Assembly: GCF_003584105.1 (NCBI RefSeq)
Contig: NZ_QXFO01000027.1
Coordinates: 1 to 64,000 of the forward strand
Origin: Flagellimonas taeanensis
GTDB taxonomy: Bacteria > Bacteroidota > Bacteroidia > Flavobacteriales > Flavobacteriaceae
DNA: 64,000 nucleotides
Reading direction: 5' to 3'
Of the stretch, positions 16,825-24,672 are shown piece by piece. A program made the position numbers and the translations under genes. The notes beneath the pieces are model-generated. The model saw nothing but the letters and a program-made list of their open reading frames with translations. It was not told the DNA's origin and searched no databases. Within the stretch, counting starts at the first letter, position 1; the number at the start of each line of letters is the position of its first letter.

Positions 16825-18453
16825 ATGAAAAAGATCAAAGGTTATTTATGGCCAACATTGCTTGCTCTTGCAGTGGCTATCGGTATATTTATTGGGGGGA
16901 AGCTCCATTTCAATGACTCGCCCGAAAAACTGTTCTCCACCAATTCCAAAAAGGACAAGCTCAACCGCCTCATCGACTATATCGACTATGAATATGTAGA
17001 TGAAATCGACACGGACAGCATCGTGGATGTTACCGTGAACAATATTCTGGGCAAGTTGGACCCCCATTCCGTCTATATCCCAAAGAGTGAGATGAAAGAG
17101 GTCTCCGAGAACATGAAGGGGGATTTTGCGGGCATTGGAGTGAGTTTTTACATGTTCCGGGACACCATCACCGTGATCAGGACCATAAAGAACGGTCCAA
17201 GTTACATCAGTGGCATCAGACCGGGTGACCGTATTTTGATGGCCGACAAGGATACCCTGTTCGGGAGAAGGATCCCCAACGACGATGTGGTCGCTACCTT
17301 AAAAGGTAAAGTAGGCACTAAGGTAAACCTTAAGGTGTACAGGAAATCGGAAAACAAGATGATGGATGTGTCGGTTACCCGAGATCGGGTGCCGATCAGG
17401 AGCGTGGACGGGTATTATATGCTCACCAAGGACATTGGCTACATCAAGATCAACCGCTTTGCCGAATCCACATTTGGAGAGTTCAAGGATGCCCTAAAAA
17501 AATTAAAACTTAGGGGTGCCGAAAAACTGGTCTTGGATTTAAGGGACAATCCCGGGGGATATTTGGGCATAGCCGAAAAACTGGCCGATGAATTTTTGAG
17601 CGAGGACAAGCTCATCCTTTTTACCAAGAACAAAAAGGGACGCATCAAAAAGGCCTTTGCCACCGATAAGGGGGATTTTGAGGACAAACCGGTGTACGTG
17701 CTGATCAATGAGCGTTCGGCGTCGGCCAGTGAGATCATTGCCGGGGCATTGCAGGACAACGATATAGGGACCATAGTGGGCAGACGTTCCTTTGGAAAGG
17801 GATTGGTGCAGCGGGAAATGGACCTCGGCGACGGCTCTGCGGTTCGTCTCACTGTTTCCAGATATTACACGCCTACGGGACGTTCCATCCAAAGATCCTA
17901 CAAGGATGGCAACCGCGACTATTACCACAAGTTCATGGAGCGCTACAGTAGTGGAGAGCTTATTTCAGCGGACAGCATCAAAGTGGCGGATTCGCTACGA
18001 TTTGTGACCCCCAAGGGAAAAGTGGTATACGGTGGCGGCGGTATTATCCCTGATGTCTTTGTGCCCATTGGAAGTAATGAGGAAGAGGCCATTGAAAGCA
18101 TGGACGACACCTATCAGTTCTTTTCACGGTTTGTTTTTGAGCATTTGGAAGAAGATCGGACCCGATACTCGGGATACGACCATAACCAATTTTTGGACGA
18201 GTTCACTGTGGACGATATCCTTTTTGACCAGTTCATCCAATTCGTTTTGGACAGAAAGGTGAAACTGGACTTTTATGCCTACGAGGAAAAAATAAAAGCC
18301 TATTTGAAAGCCAATATTGCGGAGCAGCTCTTTTCACCCAATCTTTCCGCACAGATCAAGGGTGATTTTGATGCCATGCTGATGAAGATCAAGGAATTGG
18401 ATGCCGAAGCCTTTGAAAAATCACAGGTTGGCGCGGTAAACCTCAACCGTTGA
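16825..18453 (+). CDS. S41 family C-terminal processing protease (CtpA/Prc type)
   Basis: A 542-residue protease with an N-terminal membrane anchor or signal (about residues 6-22). A PDZ domain follows at about 95-185 (GIRPGDRILMADKDTLFG). The catalytic dyad is Ser 300 in NERSASASEI and Lys 325 in RRSFGKGLVQ, 25 residues apart as in the plant D1 protease (Ser 372/Lys 397). These enzymes trim C-termini of envelope proteins in the periplasm. A C-terminal extension of about 150 residues past the protease core is typical in Bacteroidota. Confidence 0.92.
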   Translation: MKKIKGYLWPTLLALAVAIGIFIGGKLHFNDSPEKLFSTNSKKDKLNRLIDYIDYEYVDEIDTDSIVDVTVNNILGKLDPHSVYIPKSEMKEVSENMKGDFAGIGVSFYMFRDTITVIRTIKNGPSYISGIRPGDRILMADKDTLFGRRIPNDDVVATLKGKVGTKVNLKVYRKSENKMMDVSVTRDRVPIRSVDGYYMLTKDIGYIKINRFAESTFGEFKDALKKLKLRGAEKLVLDLRDNPGGYLGIAEKLADEFLSEDKLILFTKNKKGRIKKAFATDKGDFEDKPVYVLINERSASASEIIAGALQDNDIGTIVGRRSFGKGLVQREMDLGDGSAVRLTVSRYYTPTGRSIQRSYKDGNRDYYHKFMERYSSGELISADSIKVADSLRFVTPKGKVVYGGGGIIPDVFVPIGSNEEEAIESMDDTYQFFSRFVFEHLEEDRTRYSGYDHNQFLDEFTVDDILFDQFIQFVLDRKVKLDFYAYEEKIKAYLKANIAEQLFSPNLSAQIKGDFDAMLMKIKELDAEAFEKSQVGAVNLNR

Positions 18454-18454
18454 A

Positions 18455-18661
18455 TCAATCCCTGTTCTTGAGCTTGTTCTCCACCTTTTTGGAGGTAATG
18501 TAGATCAACAGTAGCACTACGGCACACAAAGAGGCCATGATGCCAATGAGCGCAATGGTACTATCGCCTTGGAAAGGTTCTTCAAAATCCACCAAGGTCA
18601 CATTGTACGCAATGAGGCCCAAGGCCAAAATAATGAGGATCACACTGAATGTTCTGTTCAT
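18455..18661 (-). CDS. Small two-helix membrane protein, unknown function
   Basis: A 68-residue protein with two hydrophobic helices (about 5-24 and 36-56) and a basic C-terminal tail (KKVENKLKNRD). It ends one base from the S41 protease stop in convergent orientation and lies nine bases downstream of the MarC gene, so it is probably cotranscribed with marC-like. No family is recognised. Confidence 0.62.
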   Translation of the reverse strand: MNRTFSVILIILALGLIAYNVTLVDFEEPFQGDSTIALIGIMASLCAVVLLLIYITSKKVENKLKNRD

Positions 18662-18670
18662 GACAAATCT

Positions 18671-19255
18671 TTAAAGCCCATGCTCAAAGAGCTGGTTGAT
18701 ATTGGTGGCAAACAATTTTACGGCAATGGCCAATAGCACCACTCCAAACACCTTTCGGATGATGCTCAGCCCGTTCTTTCCCAATACTCGTTCAATCTTG
18801 GCACTGGACTTAAGAACCATATACACAAAGATAACGTTTAGAACGATGGCAACGATAATGTTCTCCACATGATATTCTGCTCGCAACGACAAAAGGGAGG
18901 TCATGGTGCCGGCCCCGGCAATAAGGGGGAAGGCAATGGGAACGATGGAGGCGGTCTCTGGTTCATCGTCCCTGTAGAGCGTGATGCCCAATATCATTTC
19001 AATGGCCAGGAAAAAGATGATGAACGATCCTGCGACCGCAAAGGAATTCACGTCTATCCCGATCAGGGAAAGGATCCTTTCCCCAACGAACAGGAAGGCG
19101 ACCATGATGCAGGCAGCCACAATGGATGCCTTTTCGGATTGGATATGGCCCACCTTGTTTCGCAACGAGATGATGATAGGGATACTTCCCAAGATGTCTA
19201 TCACGGCGAACAAGATCATTCCAGCAGTTGCTATCTCCTTAAAATTGAAATTCAT
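18671..19255 (-). CDS. MarC family integral membrane protein
   Basis: A 194-residue protein with six membrane helices. MILFAVIDILGSIPIIISL at the N-terminus and AFPLIAGAGTMTSLLSL in the middle are typical MarC/UPF0056 motifs. The start at 19255 gives the family's normal N-terminus; the in-frame start at 19333 adds unrelated residues. Members were once linked to multiple antibiotic resistance, but the true role is unknown. Confidence 0.87.
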   Translation of the reverse strand: MNFNFKEIATAGMILFAVIDILGSIPIIISLRNKVGHIQSEKASIVAACIMVAFLFVGERILSLIGIDVNSFAVAGSFIIFFLAIEMILGITLYRDDEPETASIVPIAFPLIAGAGTMTSLLSLRAEYHVENIIVAIVLNVIFVYMVLKSSAKIERVLGKNGLSIIRKVFGVVLLAIAVKLFATNINQLFEHGL

Positions 19256-19349
19256 GGCGCTATTTTTTTCGGACTGCAAATTTACGTGTAAAAAAACCTT
19301 TTGGACCATATAAAAAGGTTTCGAAAACGTCAAATTTTAGGTTTTGGAC

Positions 19350-19357
19350 TACCTTTG
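19350..19357 (+). promoter_or_regulatory. Likely -7 box (TACCTTTG) of the DUF3109 gene
   Basis: TACCTTTG matches TAnnTTTG exactly and lies 22 bases before the ATG at 19380. No clear TTG is seen at the expected -33 distance, so the assignment rests on the -7 box alone. Confidence 0.4.
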
Positions 19358-19379
19358 TCCCAAAAGCGATAAGCCCATT

Positions 19380-19952
19380 ATGTTCCAGATAGGAAAAACC
19401 ATTGTATCCGAAGAGATATTGGAGAACGACTTCGTCTGTAACCTGAACGCCTGCAAGGGAGCTTGCTGTGTTGGGGGGGAGTATGGTGCGCCATTGGAAG
19501 ATTCGGAAACTGACAAGCTCGTCAATATTTTTGAAGAGGTGAGGCCCTTTTTGAGACCTGAGGGCATCAAGGCCATTGAGGAGCAAGGTGCCTTTGTGGA
19601 AGGGGAGGACGGTGAGTGGGAAACCCCTTTGGTGAACAACAATGAGTGTGCCTATGTCATCTTCTCGGATGCAGGAGTGGCCAAATGCGGCATAGAGGCA
19701 GCCTATGAGGCCGGTGCCACGAAATGGAAAAAACCTGTTTCCTGCCATCTGTACCCCGTTCGGACACGTGAATATTCGGAATTTACGGCGGTCAACTACC
19801 ACAAATGGGAAATATGCGACCCTGCTTGCAGCTTGGGGAAAGAATTGAAAGTGCCCATTTACAAATTTGTGAAGGATGCCCTGATACGAAAGTTTGGAAA
19901 GGCGTGGTACCGGGAGTTGGAAGAGGTAGCTGAGGGGAAACCTAAATCGTAG
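19380..19952 (+). CDS. DUF3109 family cysteine-rich protein
   Basis: A 190-residue cytoplasmic protein. The N-terminal cysteine cluster is Cys 20, 25, 29 and 30 (FVCNLNACKGACCVGGEYG), with later single cysteines in CAYV, AKCGIEAA, VSCHLYPVR and ICDPACSLG. Together they resemble a zinc or Fe-S binding YkgJ-like fold. The family is nearly universal in Bacteroidota but uncharacterised. The start at 19380 matches the family N-terminus; a frame opening at 19344 is longer by 12 residues. Its end overlaps the histidine kinase gene end by 11 bases, convergent. Confidence 0.87.
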   Translation: MFQIGKTIVSEEILENDFVCNLNACKGACCVGGEYGAPLEDSETDKLVNIFEEVRPFLRPEGIKAIEEQGAFVEGEDGEWETPLVNNNECAYVIFSDAGVAKCGIEAAYEAGATKWKKPVSCHLYPVRTREYSEFTAVNYHKWEICDPACSLGKELKVPIYKFVKDALIRKFGKAWYRELEEVAEGKPKS

Positions 19953-21909
19953 GGATGTCCAGCACCACTTTGGTGCCGTTCGGGACCCCGTTTTCATCGA
20001 ATAGGTCCACTAAGGCCACCTCAAACTTGTTCTGGTAGTCCTTGGAAAAATTGGCCAAGCGCTCCTTGGTAATGTGGATGCCCACGGACTTTCTTTTCAA
20101 CACTCTGTTTTCCTTGTTGGCCTCTGCGGCCAATCGGCCCACACCATTGTCGATAATCTCTATGGTCACATGTCCCTTGTCCCTCTTCCGTACATTGATG
20201 TGGATTTTTTTCTCACCATCCTTTGGGGAAAGTCCGTGCCATAGCGAGTTTTCAAGAAAGGGTTGCAAGGTCAGCGAAGGGATTTTGATGTTATCGATGA
20301 AAATATCCTTGTCCACATCGATTCTGAAGTCGATTTCATTGGAGAACCGTATGTTTTCAATGTTCATGTACAGTTCCACGGTCTCCAGTTCTTCCGCCAG
20401 GGAAATTTCCCTTTGCGAGGAGGCCTCCAGAATTTTTCGCACCAGTTTTGAAAACTTGTTCAGGTAGTGTACCGCATTTTTTTGCTCGTTGTTGATGATA
20501 TACAACTTTATGGAATTCAAAGAGTTGAACAAAAAGTGTGGGTTCATTTGGCTGCGTAGCATTTTTTGCTCCAGCGTGAGCACCCTTTTCTCGTTCTTGC
20601 TCTGGTACTGACGGTACAGAATGTAGAGAATGGAGGAGATGAGCCCTACGATCAATGCGCTGACCAAGAGGGTGGTCTGGTTTTTTTTCAGCCGGAGGCG
20701 CACGATCTCATTTTCTTTGGCCAGCACAGAAATCTGGTTGTTCTTCTTTTCGGCCTCGTAACGGACGATGATGTCGTTCATGTACCTCAAGTTGGTGGCG
20801 CTGGAAATCTGTGCTTCATACTCATCTGCCTTCTTGTAGAACTCATAGGCCTTTTTGAAGTCGCCCCTGACACTTTCAAGCTCTGACAATTTTTGGTAGG
20901 CATAAAGGATACTGCTGGGCAGGTTATGGGTTTGGGCCATTCCAAGTCCTTCTTCGATGAATTCCCTTGCTTTTTCATAATTGCCCAATTTGGTATGGGC
21001 CCACCCCGTGTTGATGAATATCGATGGGGTGATGAAAAAGTCCCCGATCCTTTGTGAGGCCTCCAACAAAGGTTCTAATAGCACCAAAGCGGCATAAGGC
21101 ATTTCTTGCTTGAGGTAGATCTGGGCAAGGCTGTTCTTGCAGATGATGCTTCCGTATTCCGAATTGATTTCCTCGTTGTAGGCAAGGGATTTACGGTAGT
21201 TTTCCAGAGCGGCTTCTAGGTCCCCTTTTTCTTCAAGACAGTGACCAATGTTTTGATGGTTGATGGCCAGCCCCAGTTTATTGCCAAGTTCCTCTTCCAA
21301 TTTCAGTGCCCTTCGGAACTGCATGATGGCCAGATCGTACTGTTCCAGGGTTTGGTAGAGATTCCCGATGCCGTTCAGTGCCACATTGATGCTCCTTTTG
21401 ATATGGTTGGAAGGATTTTCCACCGTTTCGGCCAATTCCAGGGCCCTTTGGTTATAGTCCAATGCTGTTTTTATGGCATCGGTCCTTCTATAGACCACCC
21501 CGAGCATATTCAGGCTGAGCACCCGGAGTTCCGTGTTGTTCGCCTCTTCGGAAGCGGCCAGTGCCTGTTCGTGCAGATCGGCCGCCTTTTTGTATTGGGA
21601 AATGTTTCGGTACTTGGACCCCAATTGGTTCAGGGCATAGGCCTGGCCTTCCGGATAGTTGTTTTCTTCGCTCAATCGAGCAAAATAGCGCAAGAGTGTA
21701 GTGTCGTTTTTCTCCGCTTCCAGATGTTCGTCCAAGGATTCGTAAGTCTTGGGCTGTAACTGGATAATGGCTTCGGCTTTTTCCACAAAGTCTGCAGGGA
21801 CTTTTTGAGCTTTCGATACCTGGAATACGGAAAGGAACAATACAAATGCCAGAGTAGTTCTTTGTACTCGATGTAGGTTTTCGATTTGTTTGAACTTTAT
21901 CTTAGGCAC
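19942..21909 (-). CDS. TPR-containing LytS-type sensor histidine kinase
   Basis: A 655-residue kinase. A signal or first helix (about 17-33) precedes seven or so tetratricopeptide repeats (about 75-370; for example DLAIMQFRRALKLEEELGN). A membrane helix follows at about 412-433. The His_kinase (PF06580) block has His 458 in QMNPHFLFNSLNSIKLY, and the ATP-binding segment contains PSLTLQPFLENSLWHG and IIDNGVG. The TPR region is therefore predicted outside the cytoplasmic membrane. It lies 15 bases downstream of its LytTR response regulator and is surely its partner. Confidence 0.9.
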   Translation of the reverse strand: MPKIKFKQIENLHRVQRTTLAFVLFLSVFQVSKAQKVPADFVEKAEAIIQLQPKTYESLDEHLEAEKNDTTLLRYFARLSEENNYPEGQAYALNQLGSKYRNISQYKKAADLHEQALAASEEANNTELRVLSLNMLGVVYRRTDAIKTALDYNQRALELAETVENPSNHIKRSINVALNGIGNLYQTLEQYDLAIMQFRRALKLEEELGNKLGLAINHQNIGHCLEEKGDLEAALENYRKSLAYNEEINSEYGSIICKNSLAQIYLKQEMPYAALVLLEPLLEASQRIGDFFITPSIFINTGWAHTKLGNYEKAREFIEEGLGMAQTHNLPSSILYAYQKLSELESVRGDFKKAYEFYKKADEYEAQISSATNLRYMNDIIVRYEAEKKNNQISVLAKENEIVRLRLKKNQTTLLVSALIVGLISSILYILYRQYQSKNEKRVLTLEQKMLRSQMNPHFLFNSLNSIKLYIINNEQKNAVHYLNKFSKLVRKILEASSQREISLAEELETVELYMNIENIRFSNEIDFRIDVDKDIFIDNIKIPSLTLQPFLENSLWHGLSPKDGEKKIHINVRKRDKGHVTIEIIDNGVGRLAAEANKENRVLKRKSVGIHITKERLANFSKDYQNKFEVALVDLFDENGVPNGTKVVLDIPTI

Positions 21910-21924
21910 GTATATAAGGGAGGG

Positions 21925-22659
21925 TTACAGCATATCCAGAAAATCGGATTTTTTTTGCCGGGATACGGGAATTTTGTGATTGGACTCCAAAACCACATAA
22001 CCATCGGTCTTCAAGAACTCCTTTATCTTATTGAGGTTGATGATGTATGAATTATGGATCCGGAAGAAACTGCTTTCTGGCAAGAGCGAGTTCACTTCCT
22101 TTAATTTTTTGGTGAGTAATATCTTCTGGCCATCCTTTAGAAAGATGGTGCTGTAGTTCCCGTCAGATTCGGCATAAAGAATCTCATCGCTGTTGAGGAA
22201 GACCAACTTGCCGTCCGTGTTGATGGTGATTTTCTTGCTGTGCGATTCCGCATTGAAATTCAAGAGGATCTTCTCCAGCCTGTTGACAGTCAGGTTCTTG
22301 GAATTGTACCTCTTTATTTTGGCAATGGTGATCTCTAGGTCGTCGGAGTCTATGGGTTTCAACAGATAGTCTATGGCCTCGTTCTTGAGGGCTTGTAGGG
22401 CATATTGGTTGTATGCAGTGGTGATGACCACTGGAAAATCTTTGTTCTTGAGGTTTTTGATGAACTGGAACCCATCCATCGCTGGCATTTCTATGTCCAG
22501 AAAAAGGCAGTCTGGGGTGTTGCGCTCCAGATACTCCAACGCCTCATGAGCATCGGTAAAAGACGCAACAATGTCCACTTCATCGCTCAAATTGGTCAGT
22601 TCCCAACTCAAACTCTGTAGGGCCTTTATTTCATCGTCCACAATTACGGCTTCTAGCAT
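21925..22659 (-). CDS. LytTR family response regulator
   Basis: A 244-residue regulator. The receiver domain starts MLEAVIVDDE, with the phosphoacceptor Asp 55 in CLFLDIEMP and the conserved Lys in YLLKPID. The C-terminal LytTR DNA-binding domain (about 140-244) has ILYAESDGNYSTIFL and FFRIHNSYIINLNKI, both hallmarks. It is the first gene of a two-gene operon with the TPR-kinase. The start at 22659 is preferred to the in-frame one at 22701, which adds a tail before the receiver domain. Confidence 0.9.
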   Translation of the reverse strand: MLEAVIVDDEIKALQSLSWELTNLSDEVDIVASFTDAHEALEYLERNTPDCLFLDIEMPAMDGFQFIKNLKNKDFPVVITTAYNQYALQALKNEAIDYLLKPIDSDDLEITIAKIKRYNSKNLTVNRLEKILLNFNAESHSKKITINTDGKLVFLNSDEILYAESDGNYSTIFLKDGQKILLTKKLKEVNSLLPESSFFRIHNSYIINLNKIKEFLKTDGYVVLESNHKIPVSRQKKSDFLDML

Positions 22660-22941
22660 AGTACACGTATAGGTCTTACCAAATTTAGGATTATTCTCCA
22701 TACACCGCTAAAATTATGTGCTAATGGATGTTTAACGCGTATAACTGGCATGAAATACCAAATTAGGGGGATTAAACCCTTTTTTTGGGGTGTAGACGTG
22801 GTTTTCTGGTTGATATGACACAGGACAAAAACCAGTTATACACAAAAAGGGACCGTTTATACATACTCTAAAGGGGACACATTTTTTGTTCTTTATCTTG
22901 GCGGTGTCAAAAAATGAATGATTGACGAAAAGCAACCAGTG

Positions 22942-23061
22942 ATGAAAAAATGTGTAGTTCTTTTTGTGATTTTGATTGTTGCTTTGATCATTGCCGCAGT
23001 ATCTGAACGTAAACCAGTGAAGATACAGACAGAATGGGACAAGGTCATTGCCAAAAAATGA
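22942..23061 (+). CDS. Possible 39-residue single-helix membrane microprotein
   Basis: ATG to TGA encodes MKKCVVLFVILIVALIIAAV, then a 19-residue charged tail (SERKPVKIQ TEWDKVIAKK). A basic start, one strong hydrophobic helix and an amphipathic tail form a coherent protein pattern. There is no family evidence and no clear promoter. Confidence 0.4.
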   Translation: MKKCVVLFVILIVALIIAAVSERKPVKIQTEWDKVIAKK

Positions 23062-23108
23062 CAGTCTTGGCAAGACAACGCTCTTGAAAATATTGTATTA
23101 CCAAACAT

Positions 23109-23225
23109 ATGTACGGCCGCAGCAATCAAACTCTTGATTATAGAAACCGCTTGCAAAAAAAAATCTCCGGGCGCCACGATCTGGATTTGGTTATAGGTTT
23201 CGGGGGAACTACCTATTTCAAATAA
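23109..23225 (+). CDS. Possible 38-residue small protein, unknown
   Basis: ATG to TAA encodes a hydrophilic peptide beginning MYGRSNQTLDYRNRLQKK and ending GFGGTTYFK. It follows the preceding small frame by 47 bases on the same strand. Composition is protein-like but the length gives little power, so it may be chance. Confidence 0.2.
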   Translation: MYGRSNQTLDYRNRLQKKISGRHDLDLVIGFGGTTYFK

Positions 23226-23554
23226 GGATCATAAAACGGTTGGACGGGGACAGGCCGTACCTTTGGTAATATGACAAGGGAGATATTTCTCCTTAAATAA
23301 TACAAGACCAATCAGTATAGAATCCAATATACTTTTTGGTCTTTTTTTGTTGTGCCCCACAACGGAAAAAATCTTTCCACAAAGGCGTCTTTTCTGAACC
23401 CAAGAAACATCACTGGCCACCCAAGATTTCAACATTTGGTGTTAAAAACTTTGTCCCTGATTCAAATATGTGCCCTTTACATTCTAACAACATTTTTAAA
23501 TCTTTGTTGACCTTTTGAACCCTTCCGAACTAAAAACTTTTATAACGAGCTATT

Positions 23555-24541
23555 ATGTCCGCAGCAACAGAGCCCATATTGCAGGAAAACAAAGACAGAT
23601 TTGTGATTTTCCCCATTCAGCACAATGACCTGTGGGAGTGGTACAAAAAATGTGAAGCCTGTTTTTGGACCGCGGAAGAAATAGACCTGCACCAGGACCT
23701 AACGGACTGGAACACCAAACTGAATGACGACGAGCGTTATTTCGTCAAACACATTTTGGCGTTTTTTGCAGCTTCGGACGGGATAGTGAACGAGAACCTT
23801 GCGGAAAACTTCGTGAACGAGGTGCAGTATTCCGAGGCTAAGTTCTTTTATGGCTTCCAGATCATGATGGAGAACATCCACTCAGAGACCTATTCCCTCC
23901 TGATCGACACCTATGTGAAGGACGAAAAGGAGAAAAACGTACTCTTCAATGCCATCGAGAACTTTCCGGCCATAAAGAAAAAAGCGGATTGGGCCCTCAA
24001 GTGGATTGAGTCGCCAAGCTTTGCCGAACGATTGATCGCCTTTGCGGCCGTAGAGGGGATTTTCTTCTCAGGCGCCTTCTGCTCCATCTTTTGGTTGAAA
24101 AAAAGAGGGTTGATGCCCGGGCTCACCTTTTCCAATGAGCTTATCTCCAGGGACGAGGGCATGCACTGCGATTATGCCGTACACTTGCACAACAAGCACT
24201 TGGTGAACAAGGTGCCAAAAGAACGCATCACCGAGATTATCGTGGATGCACTCAACATAGAAAGAGAGTTCATCACGGAATCGCTCCCCGTTAGCCTTAT
24301 CGGGATGAACGCCAAATTGATGACCCAATACTTGGAGTTTGTCACGGACAGATTGTTGGTGGAACTGGAATGCGAGAAAGTATACAACGCCACCAATCCG
24401 TTCGATTTTATGGACATGATTTCACTCCAAGGTAAGACCAATTTCTTTGAAAAACGCGTATCCGAATACCAAAAAGCGGGCGTGTTGAACAAGGAAAGTG
24501 ACTCCGATTCGCAGAAAATCAGTTTCGACGCGGACTTTTAA
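23555..24541 (+). CDS. nrdB: Ribonucleoside-diphosphate reductase class Ia, beta subunit
   Basis: A 328-residue R2 protein that holds the diiron-tyrosyl radical for ribonucleotide reduction. Iron ligands are seen as Asp 75 ([10 protein letters not shown]), Glu 106 and His 109 (MENIHSE), with the radical Tyr 113 ([10 protein letters not shown]) at the same spacing as human R2 Asp139/Glu170/His173/Tyr177. The sequence is of the eukaryote-like class Ia type. The C-terminus ends SFDADF, the acidic tail that docks in the alpha subunit. nrdA follows after 131 bases, with a hairpin between, so the order is nrdB-nrdA. Confidence 0.96.
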   Translation: MSAATEPILQENKDRFVIFPIQHNDLWEWYKKCEACFWTAEEIDLHQDLTDWNTKLNDDERYFVKHILAFFAASDGIVNENLAENFVNEVQYSEAKFFYGFQIMMENIHSETYSLLIDTYVKDEKEKNVLFNAIENFPAIKKKADWALKWIESPSFAERLIAFAAVEGIFFSGAFCSIFWLKKRGLMPGLTFSNELISRDEGMHCDYAVHLHNKHLVNKVPKERITEIIVDALNIEREFITESLPVSLIGMNAKLMTQYLEFVTDRLLVELECEKVYNATNPFDFMDMISLQGKTNFFEKRVSEYQKAGVLNKESDSDSQKISFDADF

Positions 24542-24559
24542 GGAACCGAAGAACCTTTG

Positions 24560-24586
24560 CCCACAAGAAAGCTCCTTTCTTGTGGG
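24560..24586 (+). terminator. Strong hairpin between nrdB and nrdA
   Basis: CCCACAAGAAAG pairs perfectly with CTTTCTTGTGGG around a CTC loop. It is followed by CCTTATAGGCC rather than a long T run, so it may be a partial terminator, an RNA-stability element or a processing site that sets the NrdB:NrdA ratio. Confidence 0.55.
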
Positions 24587-24609
24587 CCTTATAGGCCTTG
24601 ATCTAAAAA

Positions 24610-24626
24610 TGTTAATTTTTTTAACA
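24610..24626. repeat. Short palindrome upstream of nrdA
   Basis: TGTTAA-TTTTT-TTAACA, a perfect six-base inverted repeat with a five-base spacer, 46 bases before the nrdA start codon. It could be an operator or a second small hairpin; the function is not known. Confidence 0.35.
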
Positions 24627-24672
24627 AGGCTGTGGAAGAACCAACAGTATCAACAATAATATTCGTAGCGAC

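Larger units (their letters stand above)
22660..23554. other. 895-base intergenic region upstream of nrdB, no confident gene
   Basis: The region is AT-rich and holds two tiny plus-strand reading frames listed separately (22942-23061 and 23109-23225). A weak inverted pair CTGGTT/AACCAG is found near 22808-22838. Other short frames on the minus strand (for example 23229-23435) look random. It could hold a regulatory leader for nrdB, but no NrdR-box-like palindrome was seen. Confidence 0.5.

Noticed and set aside
23229..23435. A 68-codon minus frame in the nrdB upstream gap
   Set aside because: Composition is not protein-like (clustered Cys, Lys and Arg without pattern) and no promoter is seen.
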